A stretch of DNA of 64,000 nt from Chloroflexota bacterium (GTDB taxonomy: Bacteria > Chloroflexota > Anaerolineae > Anaerolineales > Villigracilaceae), in assembly GCA_024224815.1 (NCBI GenBank), contig JAAENC010000188.1, forward strand, positions 1 through 64,000, read 5' to 3'. Made by a program: the position numbers and the translations under genes. Numbering within the stretch: the first letter of the stretch is position 1; each line of letters starts with the position of its first letter. The notes beneath the pieces were generated by a model. That model was not told the origin of the DNA. It worked only from the letters and a program-made list of their open reading frames with translations, and searched no databases. Shown here piece after piece: positions 40,833 through 48,271 of this stretch.

Positions 40833-41954
40833 ATGACAAATAAAAAATTCTCCGGTCGTCTTGCCATACAGCAGCGCGTTTTGCCCGTCTACCGCGCGCC
40901 ATTTTTTGATACGCTCGCGGCCTCTTGCGAGGGCGGGCTATCGCTTTTTGCAGGAGAGCCTCGGCCCATAGAATCCATTGCAACGACCCAAAAACTAAAT
41001 ATTGCTCAATATAATCAGGCAAAAAATCGACATATTTTGAGCGGACCTCTTTATTTTTGTAACCAAGAAAATTTATTGCAATGGCTTGAAGATACAAACC
41101 CCGATGCGCTAATTCTTGAAGCAAATTCACGTTATTTGGCAACGCCATCTGCTATTAAATGGATGCGCGCCCGCAATCGCCCCGTTATTGGTTGGGGATT
41201 AGGCGCGCCACAACAAACCGGACTTTTGGCTGGCCTCCGCCAAAAAAACTGGATGCGCTTCCTCAACAAATTCGATGCCCTTATCGCTTACAGTCAACGT
41301 GGTGCCGCTGATTATGCCTCTCTCGGCATCCCAAAAGATCGGATTTTCGTTGCACATAATGCTGTTGCCCCAAAACCAAAAGGGGAAATGCTCCAACGCC
41401 CTCTATATAAGGCAAACGAACCCCTCATTATTCTTTTTGTGGGCAGATTACAAGCCCGAAAACGGTTAGATAATTTAATTAACGCTATTGAGAAAATACC
41501 CGAAGAGCACATGCTCCGATTATGGATTGTTGGCGATGGGCCAGAGCGAAAGTCCTTAGAAAAGCAGGCAGCTCTCTTAAATTCAGAAAAGATAGAAAGA
41601 ATTCGCTTTTTCGGTGAACGTCACGGTGCTGAACTGAATCATATTTGGGCAGAATCTGATATTTTTGTACTCCCCGGAACAGGCGGTTTGGCTGTACAAG
41701 AAGCCATGTCTCACGCGCTCCCCGTCATTGTAGCCAAAGGGGATGGCACTCAAAATGACCTTGTCCGCCCTGAAAATGGTTGGCAAATCCCACCAGATGA
41801 TCTAAGTGCGCTAATAACGACTTTAAAAAATGCTGTTTCAGATATTCATCGCCTTCGTGCAATGGGCGCAGAATCCTGGCGTATTGTGTCTGAAGAAGTG
41901 AATATAGAGAAGATGGCGGAAACTTTCCTTAGATGTATAGAGAAAGCAGCATAA
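40833..41954 (+). CDS. Glycosyltransferase family 4 protein
   Basis: 373 aa GT-B. Middle and C-terminal landmarks are FVGRLQARKRLDNLINAIEK, LWIVGDGPERKSLEKQAALL, IRFFGERHGAELNHIWAESD and VLPGTGGLAVQEAMSHALPV, the GT4 donor site with E-x7-ish acidic pair. It follows the GT-C-like protein by 5 nt and probably shares its pathway. A bidirectional terminator closes the unit. Confidence 0.9.
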   Translation: MTNKKFSGRLAIQQRVLPVYRAPFFDTLAASCEGGLSLFAGEPRPIESIATTQKLNIAQYNQAKNRHILSGPLYFCNQENLLQWLEDTNPDALILEANSRYLATPSAIKWMRARNRPVIGWGLGAPQQTGLLAGLRQKNWMRFLNKFDALIAYSQRGAADYASLGIPKDRIFVAHNAVAPKPKGEMLQRPLYKANEPLIILFVGRLQARKRLDNLINAIEKIPEEHMLRLWIVGDGPERKSLEKQAALLNSEKIERIRFFGERHGAELNHIWAESDIFVLPGTGGLAVQEAMSHALPVIVAKGDGTQNDLVRPENGWQIPPDDLSALITTLKNAVSDIHRLRAMGAESWRIVSEEVNIEKMAETFLRCIEKAA

Positions 41955-41968
41955 CTCTCTAAAAAATA

Positions 41969-42000
41969 AAATCTCCTCAACTTGTAAATTGAGGAGATTT
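41969..42000. terminator. Bidirectional Rho-independent terminator
   Basis: AAATCTCCTCAA and TTGAGGAGATTT form a 12-bp stem with T-runs on both strands between the convergent glycosyltransferase and membrane-protein genes. Confidence 0.88.
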
Positions 42001-42006
42001 TTCTTT

Positions 42007-42681
42007 TTAATCTTCTTTTCGCAATAACCAATATGCGCTGCCCCAAACCCAAGGCGCATAAAGCGCAAAGCTGATTAATAGTGGGACAGTTGCTACCTGT
42101 GGGACAATAATGAGCAATACTGTTGCGACTGATGCAATACCCCACTCGATTACGCCCAGCCAACGAAGCCAACGAGGATAATTTTTTGTTGAAAATATGG
42201 CGGGAAGAAGTAAAACACCTGCAAGTGAATATAGACCAAATGCAGCGACATTGGTCAGCGCATTTGCCATTTTTTCCATTGCGAGGAAAAGACTTTGTGC
42301 TGTTGAGAGATCGCTTGAAAGTGTGGGTAGCACGGTGATATTGATGAGTACACCGACAATGTCTACGGCAGCTGCGATGAGGGCCAGGCCGATTGCGAGA
42401 TTTACCCATGGTTCTTTCTTGTCTAAATGACGACCGAGGGCGTAATAGCTCCAGGAAAAAGAGAGTGTGACAGCAAACCAAAAAAGCCAACCAGCCTGCC
42501 AACGGAGGGTGTTTTCGGCAATCCAGTTGATGCGCAGGAGAAGATCGGGTTGTGCTGTAGCTGTTCCGGGGGCGAGAATTAAACCGGCATCCGCTGAGGC
42601 GAGAAAAGTGTTGATTAGTCCGGCCAAGATGAGGCCAAGTACGTCTAATTGAATTTTTGCGGGGATATTTTTATTTTTCAT
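42007..42681 (-). CDS. Six-helix membrane protein of unknown function
   Basis: 224 aa with about six hydrophobic helices (e.g. AGWLFWFAVTLSFSWSYYAL, LAIGLALIAAAVDIVGVLIN, WGIASVATVLLIIVPQVATV). I recognise no specific domain. It overlaps the start region of the gene upstream (42671-43519) by 11 nt; the two are co-expressed and may form a complex. Confidence 0.7.
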   Translation of the reverse strand: MKNKNIPAKIQLDVLGLILAGLINTFLASADAGLILAPGTATAQPDLLLRINWIAENTLRWQAGWLFWFAVTLSFSWSYYALGRHLDKKEPWVNLAIGLALIAAAVDIVGVLINITVLPTLSSDLSTAQSLFLAMEKMANALTNVAAFGLYSLAGVLLLPAIFSTKNYPRWLRWLGVIEWGIASVATVLLIIVPQVATVPLLISFALYAPWVWGSAYWLLRKED

Positions 42682-43519
42682 GAGCGAATTCTTTCTCTGT
42701 TTTGCGATAGCCCAAAATGATCCCGGCGTTGAGCAATGTTAGTATTCCTGCTACTGCATAAAATAGGGTGAGTGTTGTTTTTGCATCTGGATGTAAATCA
42801 TTTGGGTGAAGTAATGGGAGAAGAATGAAGAAGAATCCTGTTATGGGGGCTTGCCAAAAAATGGGGCGGACGCGCAGCCAATCACCATCCCAGAGTGCCC
42901 AAGTATATGCGGCGGTATGTGTGATGAAGAGTACGCCAATTAATCCGCCTACCAGTGGGGGAAGTTTCCAGGGCCAATATTGGTTGACTAATTCTATATT
43001 GAAGAGCAATCCTAGCGCAGTGATGAGGCTAAAGAGTATTGAGAGGCCTGCTACAGATTGAGCTGAGTTAGTTAATGGCATTTGGACAGGTAATTTGCCA
43101 CCGTGCTTTTTTTCATGTGTGTAGAAAACGTAGGGTGCGGCGAAGAATAAAATGATGTACATGATAAGCCAATAGGCGAGATGATACCAAGGGTGCGCGA
43201 GAAAGGGCTTTAGGTAAAAGAAAGTGAGTACTGTGGCGAAAATGGAAAAGAGGGTAATGACGACCATCGTGATGCGGGTATTTGCCCATTTCAGTTGAAA
43301 AGCACCAAAAGCAACAAGGAGGAGTGCGTTGCTGTACATGACACCGACGAGGCGAGCGTTAATCGTTGGTTTAATGGTCCAGACGAAGAGGATTTCGGTG
43401 AAATTGGGGAGGGTCATTAAAATTAGAAAAGCGGGAAGACCGTTGGCTAATAGTGTAAGAAAGACAAATTTCACCCCTTTGGAAAGATCGTTGTTCCACC
43501 ATTTTTTGAATATTTTCAT
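42671..43519 (-). CDS. Multi-helix membrane protein of unknown function
   Basis: 282 aa, about eight predicted helices with the pattern WNNDLSKGVKFVFLTLLANG..., polar loops short. I cannot name the family. It is translationally coupled (11-nt overlap) with the 224-aa membrane protein downstream. GGAGATG precedes the ATG. Upstream lies a 114-bp dispersed repeat. Confidence 0.7.
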   Translation of the reverse strand: MKIFKKWWNNDLSKGVKFVFLTLLANGLPAFLILMTLPNFTEILFVWTIKPTINARLVGVMYSNALLLVAFGAFQLKWANTRITMVVITLFSIFATVLTFFYLKPFLAHPWYHLAYWLIMYIILFFAAPYVFYTHEKKHGGKLPVQMPLTNSAQSVAGLSILFSLITALGLLFNIELVNQYWPWKLPPLVGGLIGVLFITHTAAYTWALWDGDWLRVRPIFWQAPITGFFFILLPLLHPNDLHPDAKTTLTLFYAVAGILTLLNAGIILGYRKTEKEFAHEK

Positions 43520-43580
43520 ATCATCTCCAAATCTTGTGGTCTGTTATATTTAGACTTTTTATGTCTGAATAATAACATAC

Positions 43581-43694
43581 GAAGCGTTGCGCTGTGGGTT
43601 TTGCAAGATGAATTTGAGTTTGGAAATCCAAATTGCAACGCACTTTCTGCTTCGCTACAAGTGCAATGCAATTCTTGGTAGTTATTGTTAGGAC
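43581..43694. repeat. 114-bp dispersed repeat, copy B
   Basis: About 80% identical to 21751-21863, same orientation, with the most constant block TTGCAACGCACTTTC and AAGTGCAATGCAATTCTTG. Both copies sit 3' of a minus-strand gene. Confidence 0.8.
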
Positions 43695-43730
43695 AGATTC
43701 TTAATGATATTAGGAAGGTTACTAGAATCA

Positions 43731-43763
43731 AAAGAGAGATTGCCAAAAGGCAATCTCTCTTTT
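43731..43763. terminator. Terminator downstream of the pirin gene
   Basis: AAAGAGAGATTGCC and GGCAATCTCTCTTT form a 14-bp stem with a 4-nt loop; T-runs lie on both sides. Confidence 0.85.
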
Positions 43764-43776
43764 TCTTTCATCAGCT

Positions 43777-44676
43777 TTAGCGAATGAAGTTTCCGTCTTC
43801 AAGATCGCGAAAAGCTTGAATAAGCTCCTGCCGTGTGTTCATTACAATAGGCCCGTGCCAAGCTACAGGCTCTTGTAGTGGTCGCCCGGATACCAATAAA
43901 AAGCGAATGCCTTCTTCTCCGGCTTGTACAGTGATGGAGTCGCCGCGGTCAAATAAAATTAATGAGCGATTCTCTGCCGGGGTTGAGTATGTGATTTTTT
44001 CAGTCAGCATATCTTCGGTGGGGACAGCCTGCGGTGCAGATGAATCTTTGAATTGACCGGAGCCAGCAAAGACATAGGCAAAGGCGCTACTCATCATTTC
44101 AACCGGGATATTTTTCTGTTGTCCGGGCGGCACTGAAATATCGACATAAACAGGATCGGCGGCGATACCCTCCACGGGCCCACGCTTACCCCAAAATGTG
44201 CCACAAATTAAACGGGCTTTTGTTCCATCGTCATCAGTTACTTCAGGAATGTCGGCAGATTTTATCCCTTGATAGCGCGGCTCTGTCATCTTGAGTGAAG
44301 CGGGTAAATTTGCCCATAACTGGAAACCGTGCATACGGCCTTTGTCGTCACTTTGTGGCATTTCTTGATGATAAATACCCCGTCCGGCAGTCATCCATTG
44401 CACATCGCCTGAGTTGATAATGCCGCGATTTCCAATGCTGTCTCCATGCTCGACACTGCCCGCCAAAACATAGGTAATGGTTTCAATACCGCGATGTGGG
44501 TGCCAAGGAAATCCGGCCATATAATCTTCAGGGCGGTCACTGCGGAAATCATCCAAGAGTAAAAATGGATCAAGTTCAGATGGATCTCCAAAACCAAAGG
44601 CGCGATTTAAGCGTACTCCAGCCCCTTCAATAGTTGGTTGCGATATAGAATGTTTACGAACGGGGCGAATAGACAT
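43777..44676 (-). CDS. Pirin family protein
   Basis: 299 aa from the ATG at 44676, with AAAGGAA upstream (a TTG seven codons earlier is disfavoured). The N-terminal cupin has DPFLLLDDFRSDRPEDYMAG, FPWHPHRGIETITYVLAGSV, EHGDSIGNRG and ...WMTAGRGIYHQEMPQ, giving the His-His-His-Glu metal site of pirins. Some pirins are quercetin dioxygenases; others regulate redox genes. It is the promoter-distal gene of a five-gene redox operon running from DoxX to here, with a TetR gene facing away. Confidence 0.92.
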   Translation of the reverse strand: MSIRPVRKHSISQPTIEGAGVRLNRAFGFGDPSELDPFLLLDDFRSDRPEDYMAGFPWHPHRGIETITYVLAGSVEHGDSIGNRGIINSGDVQWMTAGRGIYHQEMPQSDDKGRMHGFQLWANLPASLKMTEPRYQGIKSADIPEVTDDDGTKARLICGTFWGKRGPVEGIAADPVYVDISVPPGQQKNIPVEMMSSAFAYVFAGSGQFKDSSAPQAVPTEDMLTEKITYSTPAENRSLILFDRGDSITVQAGEEGIRFLLVSGRPLQEPVAWHGPIVMNTRQELIQAFRDLEDGNFIR

Positions 44677-44765
44677 GTTTTTCCTTTTACTTAGCAATAA
44701 GTTTTCTACGAACTAAATTCTGGTGTAACAGTGCTGATATTTGCGGTTGTTGATTTAATAGGGCG

Positions 44766-44984
44766 TTATTCGTCATCATGCCGCACATATTTGAGCGCAC
44801 CCGATGGGCAGTGGTCGATTGTAGTCTGAATCTGATCGGTGGGGACGTTATCTGGTTGAACCCAGGGGCGTTTGTTGATATCAAATGCACTAGGTAACCG
44901 TCTGAGACATTCGGCTGCATGAATGCAAATATCTGCATCAAAAGTGACATCAATATCCCGACCACGATATGTTTTTCTAGCCAT
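44766..44984 (-). CDS. Divergent 4Fe-4S mono-cluster protein (YjdI-like)
   Basis: 72 aa. YRGRDIDVTFDADICIHAAE, ECLRRLPSAFDINKRPWVQP and DHCPSGALKYV fit the Fer4_19/YjdI group, with Cys residues that would bind one iron-sulfur cluster. It is next to a CDGSH protein, DoxX, a flavin reductase and pirin in the same orientation, suggesting electron transfer within that operon. AGAGGAGA precedes the ATG; a shadow frame overlaps it. Confidence 0.9.
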   Translation of the reverse strand: MARKTYRGRDIDVTFDADICIHAAECLRRLPSAFDINKRPWVQPDNVPTDQIQTTIDHCPSGALKYVRHDDE

Positions 44985-45018
44985 TGCTAATCTCCTCTTT
45001 TAATATTTTTAGCTCAGC

Positions 45019-45564
45019 CTAGCTTTTGATTAGGGTAGCAAGAGCCGCATTCAGTGTTGCCTTAATATTGGTATTCGTAATCTTCCCGGCTGCCCTATCA
45101 AAATTATCATTAAAGTGAGGGACAGAAAGGTCTGCTTTCATATCCATGCCTAAAGACGATGCCGTTTTTTTTGCAACTTCCAACACACGTCTCGCGCCGC
45201 GTGACCCGGGTGATGTTGACAGCAAAACAGCTGGTTTACCCTGATATATTTTCCTGTCAATGCGTGAAGTCCAATCAAGCAGGTTTTTAAATACAGCTGT
45301 GTAGTATCCATTATGTTCGGCATACGAGATCAATAATGCATCCGCGGCCCCAATCTTTTTATAAAATTTCTGTACTCGCTCAGGTATTCCGCTTTCTTTT
45401 TCGCGATCAATACTGTATAGCGCGGTTTCAAAATCATTCATATCGATGATTTCAACTTCGGCATTCTTAATAATTTCAGCTTTCAATAGATTAGCAGCAT
45501 AAGCAACGAGTGCTTTATTAATGGACTTACGGCTGCTGCTGGCCGCAAAAGCTAATATTTTCAT
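45019..45564 (-). CDS. NAD(P)H-dependent FMN reductase
   Basis: 181 aa flavodoxin-like fold. LAFAASSSRKSINKALVAYA is the FMN phosphate loop (usually SxRxxSxN), ADALLISYAEHNGYYTAVFK contains the PEYN-equivalent AEHN, and PAVLLSTSPGSRGARRVLEV is the second flavin loop. It reduces quinones, azo compounds or metals with NAD(P)H. It lies in the TetR-flanked redox operon. Confidence 0.9.
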   Translation of the reverse strand: MKILAFAASSSRKSINKALVAYAANLLKAEIIKNAEVEIIDMNDFETALYSIDREKESGIPERVQKFYKKIGAADALLISYAEHNGYYTAVFKNLLDWTSRIDRKIYQGKPAVLLSTSPGSRGARRVLEVAKKTASSLGMDMKADLSVPHFNDNFDRAAGKITNTNIKATLNAALATLIKS

Positions 45565-45672
45565 TTTGAATTCCTGTACATAAATCAGACTGCGTGAGAA
45601 TTGCCTTCTCTCTGACTTTTATTTGTGCTTAGAATGAAGGCAATTCTACTTTTCAAGTTGACTTTCGTTAGA

Positions 45673-45894
45673 TTAAACTGACTGAAGTGTGATCAAGGTT
45701 TCACTGGCTTCAAAACCAGCATTTTTATGAGACCCGTCACAAAATGGTTTGTTCGCAGATTGGCCACAGCGACAAAGCGCAACCATTGAGCCTTGCGTCT
45801 CGCTCACATTTCCGTCTGTATCGGTAACTGTAGCTTGTCCTGAGATTAACAAGGGGCCATTTTCCATAGCTTTGATTTCAACTTTTTCTGACAT
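45673..45894 (-). CDS. CDGSH iron-sulfur domain protein
   Basis: 73 aa. The signature C-x-C-x8-CDGSH occurs as LCRCGQSANKPFCDGSHKNA, so three Cys and one His hold a 2Fe-2S cluster. The protein is a minimal single-motif type. Such proteins move electrons or clusters. GGAGAT precedes the ATG. It sits between DoxX and the FMN reductase in a redox operon. Confidence 0.93.
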   Translation of the reverse strand: MSEKVEIKAMENGPLLISGQATVTDTDGNVSETQGSMVALCRCGQSANKPFCDGSHKNAGFEASETLITLQSV

Positions 45895-45938
45895 AATATT
45901 ATCTCCTTTTTATTTAGAAACTTTTTAATAGCAAAAAC

Positions 45939-46316
45939 TTACGCGGGGATCAAGACAAAACGACCATAGGCCACAAAGGCAGCAAATAAAAGTAGCATAA
46001 TCGTGGGTACCAGCGGGTCGCTACGACGAGCATGCAGTACCGTCGCGCCTGCCATTGTTAGCGCCAATCCAACAGCAGCTAGAGGTGTTAGCCATGGCAG
46101 GATTCCGGTTAATTGGGGTAGAACCAAGCCAAGCGCGCCCAATATTTCAAGAATACCGATCAATTTGATATTCTCAGGTGAGACGTCGTCAACCCAATCC
46201 ATGCGACCAGCGCCTTTTTCTTTCAGCCCGTCTTTCGTTTGACTGATTTTCATCATGCCAGCCATCAAAAACATGAAAGCCAGTAAGCCTTGCAAAATCC
46301 ATAATACGATATTCAT
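45939..46316 (-). CDS. DoxX family membrane protein
   Basis: 125 aa with four helices: ILQGLLAFMFLMAGMMKISQ, IKLIGILEILGALGLVLPQL, LTPLAAVGLALTMAGATVLH and TIMLLLFAAFVAYGRFVLIP. This is the DoxX-like arrangement. Family members act in respiratory or thiol-redox chains. It is the first gene of the operon that runs to pirin; AAAGGAGA precedes the ATG. Its promoter overlaps an inverted repeat shared with the TetR gene. Confidence 0.88.
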   Translation of the reverse strand: MNIVLWILQGLLAFMFLMAGMMKISQTKDGLKEKGAGRMDWVDDVSPENIKLIGILEILGALGLVLPQLTGILPWLTPLAAVGLALTMAGATVLHARRSDPLVPTIMLLLFAAFVAYGRFVLIPA

Positions 46317-46334
46317 TTTTTCTCCTTTGGTTAT

Positions 46335-46370
46335 GTTATAATCTCGACATGTGTTGTAAAAGCAACATGT
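46335..46370. promoter_or_regulatory. Divergent promoter region and candidate TetR operator
   Basis: ACATGTGTTG-TAAAAG-CAACATGT (46347-46370) is an inverted repeat. GTTATA/TATAAC at 46335-46340 is the likely -10 toward doxX. A further GTTGTTAAG half-site follows. The position would let the divergently encoded TetR protein repress the redox operon. Confidence 0.6.
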
Positions 46371-46489
46371 GTTGTTAAGTTGATAGATGTGATACTAACT
46401 GGATTTCTTAGCTACGGCAACCAACAAAATTCCATATATGTTGGATAAGCAACAGATTTGAGAAAATGTCGGGTATTTGGAGATTGATT

Positions 46490-47089
46490 ATGGAGATGAT
46501 AAAAGAGAATACTTTTCGGCACGTGCTTGATGACGACGGGGTCGACCCTCGTGTTTTGCGCACCCGCAAACTAATTGTGGACGGCTTTCATGAATTACTG
46601 GTAGAGAAAGATTTTCAGGCAATAAGCGTGCGCGATATTACTGATCGAGCAACCATAAATCGGGCAACTTTCTATGCTCATTTTGTGGATAAATACGCCT
46701 TATTTGATTATGTGATCGCCCGCTCATTTCATGAATTACTTAGAGGTCGTCTGACACATAGATGTGGTTTAAGTACAGAGAATTTGCGGACGTTATTGCT
46801 GACTGTACGAGATTATTTATCCGGTCATTTGGCTCACTGTACACCAGATAACCAGCAGAATATCCACCCTTATGTCATTCGTCAGGTTCATGCGCAAGTA
46901 CACGAGTTTTTAGTGCATTGGTTTAAGCCGATAGCCAACGATCTGGATGCTGCTGCCGCGCTAATTAGTTGGGCTGTTATGGGGGCAGGCATCCATTATA
47001 GTGAAGACCAAACTCTTGAAATGGATGTGGAACAAATGGTCACAGTTTTAACTCAGGGTTTGGATGGGATTGGAATTAACCTGGATTAG
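46490..47089 (+). CDS. TetR/AcrR family transcriptional regulator
   Basis: 199 aa from the ATG at 46490, favoured over one 24 nt upstream by GGAG at proper spacing. The N-terminal HTH reads RTRKLIVDGFHELLVEKDFQ then AISVRDITDRATINRATFYA with HFVDKYALFD, the full TetR_N pattern. The C-terminal ligand domain is of the TetR_C_7-like sort, with no recognisable ligand. It faces the doxX-to-pirin redox operon and probably controls it, perhaps in response to oxidant or quinone. Confidence 0.9.
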   Translation: MEMIKENTFRHVLDDDGVDPRVLRTRKLIVDGFHELLVEKDFQAISVRDITDRATINRATFYAHFVDKYALFDYVIARSFHELLRGRLTHRCGLSTENLRTLLLTVRDYLSGHLAHCTPDNQQNIHPYVIRQVHAQVHEFLVHWFKPIANDLDAAAALISWAVMGAGIHYSEDQTLEMDVEQMVTVLTQGLDGIGINLD

Positions 47090-47132
47090 TAATTTTATGG
47101 GGCAGCGTTTTTTGAATGTAGGTTAATTACAG

Positions 47133-47161
47133 TTGCCAAAAATTGATACCCTCGTTATAAT
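47133..47161 (+). promoter_or_regulatory. Promoter of tRNA-Val
   Basis: TTGCCA (47133-47138) and a perfect TATAAT (47156-47161) with a 17-bp spacer lie 14 nt before the tRNA. This is the best sigma-70-type promoter in the window. Confidence 0.85.
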
Positions 47162-47175
47162 ACGCATCTCAATTC

Positions 47176-47249
47176 GGGCGGTTAGCTCAGCTGGTTAGAG
47201 CGTTGCGTTGACATCGCAAAGGTCGTTGGTTCGAGTCCAATATCGCCCA
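47176..47249 (+). tRNA. tRNA-Val (anticodon GAC)
   Basis: 74 nt folding into a full cloverleaf: acceptor GGGCGGT/ATCGCCC with one G-T pair, D arm GCTC/GAGC, anticodon stem TTGCG/CGCAA with loop TTGACAT, and T arm TTGG-TTCGAGT-CCAA. The anticodon GAC (47210-47212) reads Val codons GUC and GUU. The discriminator is A; CCA is not encoded. Confidence 0.96.
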
Positions 47250-47297
47250 CTTTCAAAAATCCTGCATTAGCAGGATTTTCGCTTATGAGGAGTTATT

Positions 47298-47858
47298 ATG
47301 TCTGAGTGGAATGCAGAAACTGCTGATTGGTATGCAAAAAAATACGGTGATTACCCATCTAATAAGCTTGGTATAAATGAGTTAGAAATTTTGGATAATT
47401 CAACTATTATTGATATTGGTTGTGGAACAGGAGAAGCTCTTCGCCATGCCTCCGGAAAAATAACAGGTGGAAAATTCATTGGAATTGACCCTGTACCAAG
47501 AATGATTGAAATTGCAAATGAGTGGACAGAAAACCATGATGCGAGAGAGCAAATTGAGTATCATCTTGGCTCCGCTGAAAATCTTCCTGTAGAAGATGGT
47601 ATAGCTGATTATATATTAGCATTTGACTCAATTGACCATTGGCAGGATATTGAAAAAGGGCTTATCGAAGTCAAAAGGATTATGCAACCTACTGGCGTAT
47701 TTGCGATTGTAAAAGATAAGAGTGTGCCTGGAGCAAGTCAGGCTATAGAGACACTAACAGGTGAATTAGAATCAGTGGGCTTTACTGTCAAAGATAAAAA
47801 GGAAATATCCAAACAGGAAATCGAATTTTATTTGGTGATTTGTCAACTTGATCTCTAA
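47298..47858 (+). CDS. Class I SAM-dependent methyltransferase
   Basis: 186 aa. TIIDIGCGTGEALRH (motif I), IGIDPVPRMIEIANE, NLPVEDGIADYILAFDSIDH and LIEVKRIMQPTGVFAIVKD make a type-11-like methyltransferase. The substrate is unknown. The gene is AT-richer than its neighbours. It begins 49 nt after tRNA-Val; TGAGGAG precedes the ATG. The stretch between tRNA and ATG contains a small hairpin (AATCCTGCATTAGCAGGATT) that could terminate the tRNA transcript. Confidence 0.85.
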   Translation: MSEWNAETADWYAKKYGDYPSNKLGINELEILDNSTIIDIGCGTGEALRHASGKITGGKFIGIDPVPRMIEIANEWTENHDAREQIEYHLGSAENLPVEDGIADYILAFDSIDHWQDIEKGLIEVKRIMQPTGVFAIVKDKSVPGASQAIETLTGELESVGFTVKDKKEISKQEIEFYLVICQLDL

Positions 47859-47866
47859 TCTCTCGC

Positions 47867-47895
47867 TTGACATAAGAATTGCATTCAGCTAATAT
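47867..47895 (+). promoter_or_regulatory. Promoter of the thrS leader
   Basis: A perfect TTGACA (47867-47872) and TAATAT (47890-47895) are 17 bp apart, just after the methyltransferase stop. Transcription would start near 47902, at the head of the T-box leader. Confidence 0.75.
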
Positions 47896-47901
47896 TGCCG
47901 C

Positions 47902-48155
47902 AATATATAAGTATTGACCGAGACGAGTACGTGAATCGGATGCTGACAGAGAGAGCAAAGCCACAGATTGAGAGCTTGCTCCAGCAATTCTCCACAGAAA
48001 ACCCCTCGCGAGCATGAACCTGAAATGCTAAGGCAGACTAAGGTAAACGGTTGGCTCCGTTATCAGCCCCAAAGAGATGGGCCAGAAATTCTGGCTTAAA
48101 TCTGGGTGGAACCGTGAGATCAACTCTCGCCCCAGTAACTGGGCGAGAGTTTTGT
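47902..48155 (+). ncRNA. T-box leader controlling thrS
   Basis: The ~250-nt leader ends with the conserved T-box segment CTGGGTGGAACCGTG (48103-48117) immediately before a strong terminator. The TGGA within it would pair with a tRNA 3' end whose discriminator is U. Earlier parts show the stem I features GACGAGTACGTGAA and a GCCAGAAATTCTGGC stem III (48082-48096). An ACC triplet near 48020 could be the threonine specifier, but I could not fold stem I by hand. Uncharged tRNA(Thr) would favour the antiterminator and allow thrS expression. Confidence 0.9.
48122..48153 (+). terminator. T-box terminator hairpin
   Basis: AACTCTCGCCC and GGGCGAGAGTT arms, with TTTTG after. Its left arm overlaps the region the antiterminator would use. 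Confidence 0.88.
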
Positions 48156-48188
48156 GTTAAGCGGGATTGAAATCCCTGTTTAAAGAAA

Positions 48189-48208
48189 AAGTCCGTTTAA
48201 ACGGACTT
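48189..48208. repeat. 20-bp perfect palindrome in the thrS 5' region
   Basis: AAGTCCGTTT-AAACGGACTT is exactly self-complementary. It lies between the T-box terminator and the thrS ribosome binding site. It could be a protein-binding operator or an mRNA hairpin. Confidence 0.7.
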
Positions 48209-48271
48209 GATATATCAGCTGAAAATTCATTTTCTGGCTGCGTGTTGGGTAACCAAACGAAGGAGTTCAAA

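Noticed and set aside
44687-44965. Second frame overlapping the YjdI-like gene (92 codons)
   Set aside because: It has no ribosome site of its own and an unlikely protein; the YjdI-like frame has clear family motifs.
48167-48271. thrS beginning at the in-frame ATG at 48167
   Set aside because: The extra 35 codons span the 20-bp palindrome and the ribosome binding site, and do not resemble a TGS domain.
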